NCBI GenBank assembly: GCA_018061585.1
Contig: JAGOTU010000031.1
Coordinates: 1 to 8,863, forward strand
DNA length: 8,863 nt
DNA from: Minisyncoccota bacterium
GTDB taxonomy: Bacteria; Patescibacteriota; Minisyncoccia; Phycocordibacterales; UBA2100
Direction: 5' to 3'
In this document: positions 1-6,438 of the stretch, piece after piece
Numbering within the stretch: position 1 is the stretch's first letter
Layout: every line of letters begins with the position of its first letter
Position numbers and translations under genes: made by a program
Notes under the pieces: generated by a model
What the model was told of the DNA's origin: nothing
Databases searched by the model: none
The model's input: only the letters and a program-made list of their open reading frames with translations

Positions 1-444
1 GGTTTTCTCGAATGTTTCCAGGTCGATCTTTCCCTTCACGAGGTCGTAGTAGACCGGGGTCATACCCGCGAGCGTCACATTATGCGGATATGAATAGTAG
101 TACGGTCGCGGGAGCGCCACGCGTCCTCCCGGCACGCTTATCGCTCGCAACACGAGATCGAGCGCTTCGGATGCACCGTTGGTTATCACGATCTCCTCCG
201 GAATGGCACTCGGATATTCCTTTGCGATAGCAGCACGCAGATTTTCTTCTCCCTGTACCAGACCGTATTTAAAACCACGGAAGCTCTCCATAACAGAGAA
301 TGCCGACGGCGGGGGCGGGAGATCAGGCTGTCCTGAACCGAACGAGATCAGATCACCTCCGGCGGCACCCTTTCCGATGAAGAATGCGGGGCCTGCTATT
401 TCCGGAGTATCCATATTTTCCGAGTGTAACATTTGCTCTTGCAT
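1..444 (-). CDS. Class I/II PLP-dependent aminotransferase, N-terminal part (runs off left edge)
   Basis: The reverse strand is open for 148 codons from ATG at 444 to the window edge, with no stop, so the C-terminal part including the PLP-binding Lys lies outside. Visible fold-type I aminotransferase motifs are FGSGQPDLPPPP (the N-terminal G-x-P-D segment), YGLVQGEENLRAAIA (the usual Y-x-x-x-x-G-x-x-x-L-R-x-A-I-A), ITNGASEALDLVLRA (the PLP-phosphate-binding N-G-A-S-E-A turn) and LPRPYYYSYP. Family members move an amino group between an amino acid, often glutamate, and a 2-oxo acid in the cytoplasm; the substrate cannot be told from this half. It lies 41 bases after the murD stop on the same strand, so it is probably the third gene of a gdhA-murD operon. 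ATGs at 432 and 414 are in-frame alternatives; a GGAA just before 414 is the only weak ribosome-binding hint. Family is confident, start and substrate are not. Confidence 0.88.
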   Translation of the reverse strand, partial: MQEQMLHSENMDTPEIAGPAFFIGKGAAGGDLISFGSGQPDLPPPPSAFSVMESFRGFKYGLVQGEENLRAAIAKEYPSAIPEEIVITNGASEALDLVLRAISVPGGRVALPRPYYYSYPHNVTLAGMTPVYYDLVKGKIDLETFEKT

Positions 445-465
445 GTGGCGCCCGTCGACCCTCGT

Positions 466-482
466 GGAAGGTTTAACCTTCC
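466..482. repeat. Perfect palindrome in the murD-aminotransferase gap
   Basis: GGAAGGTT and AACCTTCC form perfect 8-base arms around a single central base. They lie between the murD stop (486-488) and the aminotransferase start (444). As RNA this would be a short stem of about 7 bp with a 3-base loop. There is no T-run on the minus-strand side, so it is not a convincing terminator. It could be an operator, an mRNA processing or stability hairpin, or chance. Confidence 0.45.
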
Positions 483-485
483 GCT

Positions 486-1823
486 TTAGCGTTCGTCTTC
501 TATGCGGGGGCGGACGAGCGAAATAAAGTGATCGTTGCGTTCGTATTCGTTCACATACGAGCTGAACGACGCGAAGGCCGGTGAGAACAGGACAGCATCA
601 CCGAACTGGGCCGCATCGAACGCCGAATCAACGGCGGTCTCGAGTGTCTGAAACACCATCGGATCACCGAGTAGCGGTTTCAGTCGATCCGTCCCGCTTC
701 CTGCGAGCAGCAGTACTGCTTTGCATGTTTTCTGTATCTCGTCGGTCAATACATCGAGCGCCAGATTTTTGTCGGCGCCACCTGCAATGAGCACGATGTC
801 TCGTCGCCCTTGATCCAACGCCTTGAGCGCGGCTATTGTCGCCTCCGGAGTCGTTGCATTGTTGTCGTTGAACACACGCACACCATTCGCGAGCCCCAGA
901 TACTGCAGACGCCCTTCGACGCCGTCGAAGGATTCGATGCCCGCTCTGATCTCCTCAATATTGAGACCGAGACGCAACAGTACGGCCGCAGCGAACGATC
1001 CGTTGATGCGATTATGTTGTCCGAGAATTCGTAATTCCCAATCAGGCGCGAGCTCTCCGGGAACAGTCGGTTCATTCACCGGGTGTGCGGCGCGCACGCG
1101 CTCGATAATATCCGTCCCAATAAAAAGTGCGTCTCCGGGCTTTTGATGTGTAAAAATATTTGCCTTGTCCGCGAAGTACGCACCCGTGTCGGGGTAGTAG
1201 TTCTGGTGATCCGGCATCAAATTGGTAAACACCGCAATATTCGGACTGATCTGCAGGTCACCAAACCCTTGTAGCTGCCACGAATCGAGTTCGAGAACGG
1301 CAACGTCCCCCTGTAGCATCTCGGGCAACATCGCGAGCGTCGAAAGCCCGCGCACATTCCCGCCTAAAACTGTTCGCCTATTCGCGCGAATTAGAGAATG
1401 GTAGATCATGTGCGACACGGTTGATTTGCCGCGGGTACCGGTAACACCCACTATAGTCGCCCCCATAGCGGATGCGAATTGCGCGAATAGCGCTGTCGAC
1501 ATCGCGACCTGCACACCCGCTTCACGCGCAGCGTGTATATACGGCGAATCTAGTTTTACACCCGCTGCTTTGATCACGAGATCTGCACCGGTGAAATCAG
1601 ATTCGATATGTCCGCCGAGGTGATACGTTATATTCGGATACGTTTTCAGCTGTGCAATGGATGCGGCGAGTTTTGTATCGTCTTTCAAGTCGGTCACGGT
1701 GACGATCGCCCCGCAGTCAGAAAGGAACGCGGCATCTCCGACGCCACGCCCTAGCAACCCCAATCCCATAACCGTCACCTTTTTACCCTTGAAATAGGCC
1801 CTCCAATCAGCATGTGCCTCCAT
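486..1823 (-). CDS. murD: UDP-N-acetylmuramoyl-L-alanine:D-glutamate ligase (MurD)
   Basis: This cytoplasmic ligase adds D-glutamate to UDP-MurNAc-L-Ala using ATP, the second amino-acid step of the peptidoglycan stem peptide. The 445 residues match the usual Mur ligase length and order. A Rossmann-like UDP-binding domain is seen at about 13-47 (VTVMGLGLLGRG to VTVTDLK). The ATPase domain has a P-loop GTRGKST at 129-135, LELDSWQL at 177-184 with the Mg-binding Glu178, NLMPDH at 201-206, and Lys220 in YFADKANIF as the likely carbamylated Lys. GQHN follows at 268-271. The C-terminal domain has IAGGADK (346-352) and FSPAFASF (413-420). One oddity: the usual N-D-S-K-A-T-N motif reads NDNNATTP (319-326), with Asn in place of the Lys. 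The start is ATG at 1823, 23 bases after the gdhA stop, with no Shine-Dalgarno, so translation may depend on gdhA. MurD is preferred over MurC/E/F by length and by the SPAFASF-type C-terminus. Confidence 0.93.
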   Translation of the reverse strand: MEAHADWRAYFKGKKVTVMGLGLLGRGVGDAAFLSDCGAIVTVTDLKDDTKLAASIAQLKTYPNITYHLGGHIESDFTGADLVIKAAGVKLDSPYIHAAREAGVQVAMSTALFAQFASAMGATIVGVTGTRGKSTVSHMIYHSLIRANRRTVLGGNVRGLSTLAMLPEMLQGDVAVLELDSWQLQGFGDLQISPNIAVFTNLMPDHQNYYPDTGAYFADKANIFTHQKPGDALFIGTDIIERVRAAHPVNEPTVPGELAPDWELRILGQHNRINGSFAAAVLLRLGLNIEEIRAGIESFDGVEGRLQYLGLANGVRVFNDNNATTPEATIAALKALDQGRRDIVLIAGGADKNLALDVLTDEIQKTCKAVLLLAGSGTDRLKPLLGDPMVFQTLETAVDSAFDAAQFGDAVLFSPAFASFSSYVNEYERNDHFISLVRPRIEDER

Positions 1824-1846
1824 GGCGCTACTCTATCACTGCTCAG

Positions 1847-3076
1847 CTATTTTTCTTGCAACTCTCTGAGCGCGACAATATATGCGGCTGTGCGGAGCGA
1901 GACGTTCTTTTCGGCCGCGACATCAATGACCTCGCCTACGGCTTTTCGCATCAAGTCCGATAGCTTCGAAAAAACTTCTTCCTTGGTCCACGTCTCGCTA
2001 TGAATATTCTGGTACCACTCAAAATACGATACTGCGACACCGCCGGAGTTCGCAAGAATATCAGGAATGACCGCAACGTTCTTACCGAGCAAGATCTCGT
2101 CCGCCTCTGTTGTAGTGGGACCATTCGCCATCTCCAAAATAATGTGCGCACCGACACTCGCCGCGTTCTCACCCGTGATCGAATTCTCAAGTGCCGCCGG
2201 GATCAGTATGTCGACGGGGAGCGCCACAATGTCATCCGGTGCAAAATATTTCGCCTCACTCGAATCCGCGGATCCATCGAGTGTTCCGTGCGATTCTTTG
2301 AATGTTCGGATGTCTCCGATGTCGCGGAGGCCTCCTTTTACGTACACACCACTCTTTGAGTCGGTCAGAGCCTCGATCTTAAATCCGTTGTCTTGCATGT
2401 AGCCCGCCAAATATCCGCCCACGTTCCCCATCCCCTGGATCGCCGCGGATTTATTTTTCTTCTGGCCGGTTTTCGAAAGGTATTCATCGAGTGCATAGAA
2501 TCCGCCAAGACCCGTCGCTTCGGTGCGACCGAGCGAGCCCCCGTGTTCGATAGCTTTGCCGGTGATAACGGCAGGAGTGTCCACTCCGACTATCTGCGCA
2601 TACTCATGTCGTATCCAGCTCATTATAGTGGAGTTCGTATTCACGTCCGGGGCAGGTACGTCTTTGTGCGGACCGATATGTGGCGCGATCTCCCGAGTGA
2701 ACGAACGAGTCAGCCGTTCGAGTTCCGGCGCGGAGAGCTTTTTCGGATCGACACGAATACCGCCTTTACCGCCACCGAATGGCACACCAATGACCGCATT
2801 CTTCATGGTCATCCAGAATGCGAGCGCTTTGACCTCGTCCATGTCCACGTTCGGGTGGTATCGCAATCCTCCTTTGTACGGTCCGCGGATATTGTTGTGC
2901 TGCACACGATATCCCTGGAACGTCTCGGTTCGCCCGTCATCCATTTCGATCACCATCGATACTTCGATGACATTGTCCGGGGTCTGCAGACGCTGGAGTA
3001 ACTCGGGTGAAATATCTACGTGTGCCGCCGCCGTTTCCAGCTGTTTTTGTGCACGTTCCCACGGATTGTTCTGCAT
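1847..3076 (-). CDS. gdhA: Glutamate dehydrogenase (Glu/Leu/Phe/Val dehydrogenase family)
   Basis: It interconverts 2-oxoglutarate plus ammonia with L-glutamate using NAD(P)H in the cytoplasm; family members are usually hexamers. From the chosen start it has 409 residues, typical of the short hexameric class. Substrate-domain motifs are GPYKGGLRYHP (about 65-75), MKNAVIGVPFGGGKGGIRVDP (91-111, with Lys92 and catalytic-region Lys104) and DVPAPDVNT (139-147, with Asp144 as the likely proton-transfer Asp). The Rossmann domain has GMGNVG (215-220) followed by Asp239 at the second-strand position, which leans towards NAD over NADP. LEMANGPTT (314-322) and PDILANSGGVAVSYFEW (338-354) are conserved family blocks. 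ATG at 3076 (MQNNPWERAQ) fits the usual family N-terminus. The frame stays open to TTG at 3175, preceded by AGGAG at 7 bases, and ATG at 3160, preceded by GAGG; these would add 33 or 28 basic residues not expected in the family. It is probably first in the minus-strand operon with murD and the aminotransferase. Confidence 0.94.
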   Translation of the reverse strand: MQNNPWERAQKQLETAAAHVDISPELLQRLQTPDNVIEVSMVIEMDDGRTETFQGYRVQHNNIRGPYKGGLRYHPNVDMDEVKALAFWMTMKNAVIGVPFGGGKGGIRVDPKKLSAPELERLTRSFTREIAPHIGPHKDVPAPDVNTNSTIMSWIRHEYAQIVGVDTPAVITGKAIEHGGSLGRTEATGLGGFYALDEYLSKTGQKKNKSAAIQGMGNVGGYLAGYMQDNGFKIEALTDSKSGVYVKGGLRDIGDIRTFKESHGTLDGSADSSEAKYFAPDDIVALPVDILIPAALENSITGENAASVGAHIILEMANGPTTTEADEILLGKNVAVIPDILANSGGVAVSYFEWYQNIHSETWTKEEVFSKLSDLMRKAVGEVIDVAAEKNVSLRTAAYIVALRELQEK

Positions 3077-3085
3077 AGTCGTCGC

Positions 3086-3117
3086 ATTGTATACCCAGTG
3101 AGATAAAAGTCTCTGAA
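3086..3117 (-). promoter_or_regulatory. Possible gdhA promoter giving a very short leader
   Basis: On the minus strand TTCAGA (3117-3112, 4/6 to the -35 consensus) is followed after 18 bases by TATACAAT (3093-3086), a -10-like element. Transcription would begin only about 5 bases before ATG 3076, which would explain the missing Shine-Dalgarno there. The match is weak and the leaderless reading is an inference. Confidence 0.28.
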
Positions 3118-3208
3118 TTTTGCACAAATTCTTGATCTGTTTTCTCACGGGGATACCCATTTTTTGACGCCTCAATGAAGTTCTCCTGCGGTGCCTTCAT
3201 AAGAAAAA

Positions 3209-3238
3209 TTGACATCCCGGCGTATCGTTTCGTAAGAC
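3209..3238 (+). promoter_or_regulatory. Candidate nrdA promoter
   Basis: A perfect TTGACA at 3209-3214 is followed after 18 bases by TAAGAC (3233-3238), a poor -10 (3/6). A start near 3245 would give an nrdA leader of about 300 bases that contains all the hairpins described below. Its location supports it more than the weak -10 does. Confidence 0.33.
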
Positions 3239-3297
3239 TCAGGACACGCAATGTGCGACACAGCCGGCACTGAGTAAGTAAGCCATTTTTGTGGCAG

Positions 3298-3351
3298 AAG
3301 TGCTGAGATGCGGTTTATCCACAGTAATTCTCAGAGTCTTGCAAAGCACTT
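3298..3351 (+). promoter_or_regulatory. Two-part hairpin enclosing the DnaA box
   Basis: AAGTGCTGAGA (3298-3308) can pair with TCTCA (3329-3333) and then, across a one-sided bulge, with GCACTT (3346-3351). The CTGAGA/TCTCAG arms (3303-3308, 3329-3334) form an inverted repeat that brackets the DnaA box at 3315-3323. This may be a fold in the nrdA leader RNA or a DNA-level binding site. Confidence 0.35.
3315..3323 (+). promoter_or_regulatory. DnaA box upstream of nrdA
   Basis: TTATCCACA is an exact match to the consensus TTATNCACA. It lies 229 bases before the nrdA start. In E. coli, DnaA boxes at the nrdAB promoter link deoxynucleotide supply to replication initiation. About 0.3 exact matches are expected by chance in a window this size on both strands, so the position next to nrdA is what gives it weight. 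A one-mismatch relative, TTTTGCACA, is at 3118-3126. Confidence 0.45.
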
Positions 3352-3384
3352 GGGTACAGAATGAGAGTCGCGACCAACAGATGT

Positions 3385-3406
3385 ATCCCGTTTTTCTCTC
3401 CGGGAT
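3385..3406 (+). promoter_or_regulatory. Hairpin in nrdA leader
   Basis: ATCCCG (3385-3390) and CGGGAT (3401-3406) form a perfect 6-bp stem with a pyrimidine-only 10-base loop (TTTTTCTCTC). The T-run lies in the loop, not after the stem, so this is not a terminator. It is one of a series of hairpins in the leader. Confidence 0.4.
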
Positions 3407-3413
3407 TCATTTT

Positions 3414-3480
3414 GACTCGAGAGATAGGTCTCACCGGGAAAGGTTCCCTACCCGGTGTTTTAACGACCCCCTCTTGAGTC
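3414..3480 (+). promoter_or_regulatory. Long nested hairpin in nrdA leader with terminator-like core
   Basis: An outer stem of 10 bp pairs GACTCGAGAG (3414-3423) with CTCTTGAGTC (3471-3480), with one G-U pair. Inside it GGTC (3427-3430) pairs with GACC (3465-3468), and CACCGGG (3432-3438) pairs with CCCGGTG (3451-3457). The inner stem is followed at once by TTTT (3458-3461), like an intrinsic terminator. A competing small hairpin, GGGAA (3436-3440) with TTCCC (3444-3448), would break the inner stem. This arrangement could act as an attenuator or sensing RNA ahead of nrdA. It matches no riboswitch family I can recognise. Confidence 0.5.
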
Positions 3481-3499
3481 CTAACGTGGGTAGCGTGCG

Positions 3500-3526
3500 C
3501 TCTCTTCAAATGAAGATTTGAGAGAG
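3500..3526 (+). promoter_or_regulatory. Stable hairpin 26 bases before nrdA start
   Basis: CTCTC (3500-3504) and TCAAAT (3506-3511) pair with ATTTGA (3516-3521) and GAGAG (3522-3526), giving 11 bp with one bulged T and a GAAG loop. It ends 26 bases before ATG 3553, so it could control ribosome access to a start that lacks a Shine-Dalgarno. Confidence 0.5.
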
Positions 3527-3552
3527 ATTACCAAATCGTAGCGGCTGAATGT

Positions 3553-6408
3553 ATGACAAATATATCAATTACGAAGCGAGACGGGCAAAAAGAACTCTTT
3601 AACGCAGACAAGATCAACCGATCCATCGAACGAGCGGCCGAAGGCCTCTCTGACCCGATATCGATGGTAACGCAGATCGCCACCGAGACACGACTGACCC
3701 TCTACGATGGGATCACGACCGACGAGATGGACTTGGCCACGATCAATGCGGCAGTTCAGAACATCAAAGAGGACATTGAATACGACAAAGTTGCCGTACG
3801 ACTCCTCCTCAAGACCGTATACCGCCGCGTTGTCGGTGAATACAACGACGACAAACAGGAACTCGCCGAAAAGCACGCTACGCAGTTCCCTGTCCACATT
3901 CAGAAATACGTCACTGCCGGACTCCTCGAAGAGAGAATGATCTCGAAGTTCAACCTCGACACCCTTGGTGCCGCGCTCAAGATCGAACGCGACGAGCTCC
4001 TCAACTATGCAGGCCTTTCGTCGCTCCTCGACCGATACTCTATGCGCGACGAGAACCAGAAGCGCATCGAAACACCGCAGTATTTCTGGATGCGCGTCGC
4101 AATGGGCCTTTCATACAACGAAAAGAATCCTACGGCCGCCGCGATCAGGTTCTACGAAAAAATGTCACAACTCCTCTATGTGGCGGGTGGCTCGACGAAC
4201 TTGGGTGCCGGCACAAATCGCCCGGCACTTTCGAACTGCTTCCTCTTGGAAATGCACGACGACATGGATCACATCGCAAAGTCGGTCGCCGACGTGTTGA
4301 AGATCTCCAAGGCATCCGGCGGTATCGGCGTATCGATCACGAAACTCCGCGCGACCGGCTCTCCGCTTAAGTCATCGAACACCGTGTCATCAGGTCCGAC
4401 ACCGTTCGCGAAGATCATGGATACTGCGATCCGCGCAGTACAGCGCGGCGGCAAAAAGCTCGGCGCACTCTGCTTCTATATGGAGAACTGGCATTACGAC
4501 TTCCCGGAGTTCATCGACTGGAAGCACAATGCAGGCGACGATTACCTCCGTATGCGAACTGCGAACACTGCGGTATTCATCTCCGACGAATTTATGAAGC
4601 GCGTAGAGCGCGGGGACGACTGGTACATGTTCGACCCGAAGGAGACCCCGGATCTCAACGAGCTCTACGGCGAGGCGTTCTCCAAACGCTACGCGGAATA
4701 CGTAGAGATGGCAAAGGCCGGTCAGATGCGCATGTTCAAGAAAGTGCCCGCTTCCGAGCAGTTCCACCACATATTGACCGCGCTGCAGTCCACGTCGCAC
4801 CCATGGCTGACTTGGAAGGACCCGATCAATCTCCGCGCACTCAACAACAACACCGGTACGATCCACATGTCGAATCTCTGCACAGAGATCACGCTCCCAC
4901 AGGATCGCAACAACATTGCCGTCTGTAACCTCGCGTCGCTCAATATCGCGGGACACATCGAAGGCAAGCAGATCAACTGGGTAAAGCTCGAAGACACTGT
5001 CCGCACCGCCATCCGTCACCTCGACAACCTCATCGATATCAACACGCTCCCGATCGAAGAGGCTGCACGATCCGACAACAACAACCGTGCTGTCGGCCTT
5101 GGTGTGATGGGATTCTCGGATGCGCTCGAACAACTCTCGATGAGCTACGAGAGCCCGCATGCATGGGACTTCGCTGATCGCATATTCGAATTCATCAGCT
5201 ACATGGCGATCGACGAAAGCGCGACCCTCGCCGCAGAGCGTGGCAGCTACGCGAACTTCGCCGGCTCCGGCTGGTCACACGGCATGGTGCCGGTTGATTC
5301 CATCGAGCGCATGGAAAAGGACCGTGGCATGACCATCGACCTCCCGAAGATCACCAAGCAGAAGCGTCTCGACTGGGACAAGCTTCGGGCACGAGTGAAG
5401 AAAGGCATGCGCAACGCAACCTTGATGGCTGTTGCGCCGAATGCGAACATCGGTCTTGTTGCCGGCACCACACCAGGCATCGACCCGCGCTTTGCCCAGG
5501 TATTCGCACGCAACAAAATTTCCGGCAAGTACCTCGACCTCAACCACAATCTCGTTAAAGACCTCAAGAACATGGGTCTGTGGGACGACATGAAAGAAAA
5601 GATCATCGAAGCACAGGGAGACATCTCGAATATCGACGGACTTCCTCAGTACTTTAAGGAGATCTACAAGACCGCGTTCACTACGAATCCGTACGCATAC
5701 ATCGAAGTCGCCGCGCGTGCGCAGAAGTGGGTAGACCAGGCGCTCTCCCGCAACATGTATCTGGATAGCCGCGACATGGTGGATATGAAGCAGATCTACA
5801 TGACCGCGTGGAAGAAGGGCTTGAAGACCACGTACTACCTCCACATGAAGCCTCGCCACACCGCTGAACAGTCGACGACCAATGTGAACAAGTCAGAAAT
5901 GACCGGTAAGCGCGGGTTCGGTTCGATCAAGATGGCCGCAGCAGGTATTCCGGCAGACGCTACTCCCTCCCCGATCGAATTCGCTCCGACCCCGGCTATG
6001 CCGATCACCGTTGAGACCGATCAGACACCGGTGCACGTTCCCGCTCATCCTACCCGTGGCTTTGCAGCCGTGAGTGCTGTAGCAGCTCCTGCGCAGGATA
6101 CTGTCGCAAAGACCGAGGTTATCGCGCACGCAGCGCCTGTGGTAGCTGCTGCAGCCTCTGTACAGTCGATCGACTCGCTCGCCGGAGCTCCTGTGATCAC
6201 CGCATCTGCTCCCGCGATCTCGCCTTCAACTCCCATGGGATTCTCGGCACTCCGGACAGTAGAGGCAGGTAATGCACCGGCAGCTGCTGCCCCGATTACC
6301 CCTGCCGCTCCCGCAGCATCCGCACCTACCCCCGTAACATCATCGAAGATCTACGATATGCCGGACGACGGTGCTGATAGCCCGAACGTTTGCATTGCAT
6401 GTCAGTAA
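3553..6408 (+). CDS. nrdA: Ribonucleoside-diphosphate reductase, class I large (alpha) subunit
   Basis: It reduces ribonucleoside diphosphates to deoxyribonucleotides with NrdB. The 951 residues begin with an ATP cone (about 3-95: ISITKRDGQKELFNADKI), the allosteric activity site. The catalytic barrel has every expected residue: Cys229 in LSNCFLL and Cys458 in VCNLASLN (redox pair), Asn441-Cys443-Glu445 in NLCTEI (thiyl-radical centre), Tyr761-Tyr762 in LKTTYYLH (radical transfer) and Cys947/Cys950 in the C-terminal CIACQ. These correspond to E. coli C225, C462, N437/C439/E441, Y730/Y731 and the C-terminal pair. No intein interrupts it. The odd part is residues about 790-930, a low-complexity Ala/Pro/Thr/Val linker far longer than the usual short tail, with a GF motif repeated at 788, 836 and 896. 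The start ATG 3553 has no Shine-Dalgarno; the ATP cone begins at once, so the start is secure. nrdB follows after 173 bases. Confidence 0.96.
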   Translation: MTNISITKRDGQKELFNADKINRSIERAAEGLSDPISMVTQIATETRLTLYDGITTDEMDLATINAAVQNIKEDIEYDKVAVRLLLKTVYRRVVGEYNDDKQELAEKHATQFPVHIQKYVTAGLLEERMISKFNLDTLGAALKIERDELLNYAGLSSLLDRYSMRDENQKRIETPQYFWMRVAMGLSYNEKNPTAAAIRFYEKMSQLLYVAGGSTNLGAGTNRPALSNCFLLEMHDDMDHIAKSVADVLKISKASGGIGVSITKLRATGSPLKSSNTVSSGPTPFAKIMDTAIRAVQRGGKKLGALCFYMENWHYDFPEFIDWKHNAGDDYLRMRTANTAVFISDEFMKRVERGDDWYMFDPKETPDLNELYGEAFSKRYAEYVEMAKAGQMRMFKKVPASEQFHHILTALQSTSHPWLTWKDPINLRALNNNTGTIHMSNLCTEITLPQDRNNIAVCNLASLNIAGHIEGKQINWVKLEDTVRTAIRHLDNLIDINTLPIEEAARSDNNNRAVGLGVMGFSDALEQLSMSYESPHAWDFADRIFEFISYMAIDESATLAAERGSYANFAGSGWSHGMVPVDSIERMEKDRGMTIDLPKITKQKRLDWDKLRARVKKGMRNATLMAVAPNANIGLVAGTTPGIDPRFAQVFARNKISGKYLDLNHNLVKDLKNMGLWDDMKEKIIEAQGDISNIDGLPQYFKEIYKTAFTTNPYAYIEVAARAQKWVDQALSRNMYLDSRDMVDMKQIYMTAWKKGLKTTYYLHMKPRHTAEQSTTNVNKSEMTGKRGFGSIKMAAAGIPADATPSPIEFAPTPAMPITVETDQTPVHVPAHPTRGFAAVSAVAAPAQDTVAKTEVIAHAAPVVAAAASVQSIDSLAGAPVITASAPAISPSTPMGFSALRTVEAGNAPAAAAPITPAAPAASAPTPVTSSKIYDMPDDGADSPNVCIACQ

Positions 6409-6437
6409 AATAACGAGCGGTAGCGACTATATTTTAC
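6405..6437 (+). promoter_or_regulatory. AT-rich hairpin over the nrdA stop codon
   Basis: GTAAAATA (6405-6412) and TATTTTAC (6430-6437) form a perfect 8-bp stem whose left arm includes the nrdA TAA stop. The loop is 17 bases (6413-6429). It directly abuts the long stem that starts at 6439. It has no G/C-rich stem followed by T, so it is not a typical terminator; TATATT at 6428-6433 could alternatively be a -10 element without a good -35. Confidence 0.4.
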
Positions 6438-6438
6438 G

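Larger units (their letters stand above)
3077..3552. other. Divergent gdhA-nrdA intergenic region
   Basis: These 476 bases hold no convincing gene. Short open frames here (for example minus 3251 down into gdhA, and plus 3291-3521) resemble nothing known, and the first continues out of frame into gdhA. The region contains divergent promoter candidates, a perfect DnaA box and at least four hairpins between 3298 and 3526, listed separately. The gdhA-side part (about 3127-3208) shows nothing definite apart from AGGAG and GAGG upstream of the alternative gdhA starts. Confidence 0.7.

Noticed and set aside
2393..3101. Plus-strand open frames antisense to gdhA
   Set aside because: gdhA is clearly coding across this interval with all family motifs; the plus frames show no family features.
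2937..3251. Minus-strand frame of 104 codons overlapping the gdhA 5' end
   Set aside because: Its first part reads like a plausible peptide, but it runs far into gdhA out of frame, has no recognised domain and no ribosome-binding site at its start.
3244..3260. NrdR box near the nrdA promoter (ACACGCAATGTGCG)
   Set aside because: The symmetry is only 4 bp and it does not fit the known 16-base NrdR consensus; ACAAATATATC at the nrdA start is likewise only a partial match inside codons.
3298..3526. Known riboswitch upstream of nrdA (cobalamin, purine/2'-dG, fluoride, ZTP, T-box)
   Set aside because: None of the conserved core sequences of these families that I know is present, so the leader is reported only as an unclassified structured candidate.
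4390..5160. Long minus-strand open frame (256 codons) inside nrdA, and similar ones at 5275-5859 and 6837-7445
   Set aside because: They lie fully antisense to strongly conserved nrdA/nrdB codons, have no recognisable motif, and long antisense frames are expected with this codon usage.
3553..6408. Intein or insertion in NrdA explaining its length
   Set aside because: Catalytic residues have near-normal spacing, there are no splice-junction motifs, and the extra length is explained by the ATP cone and the C-terminal linker.
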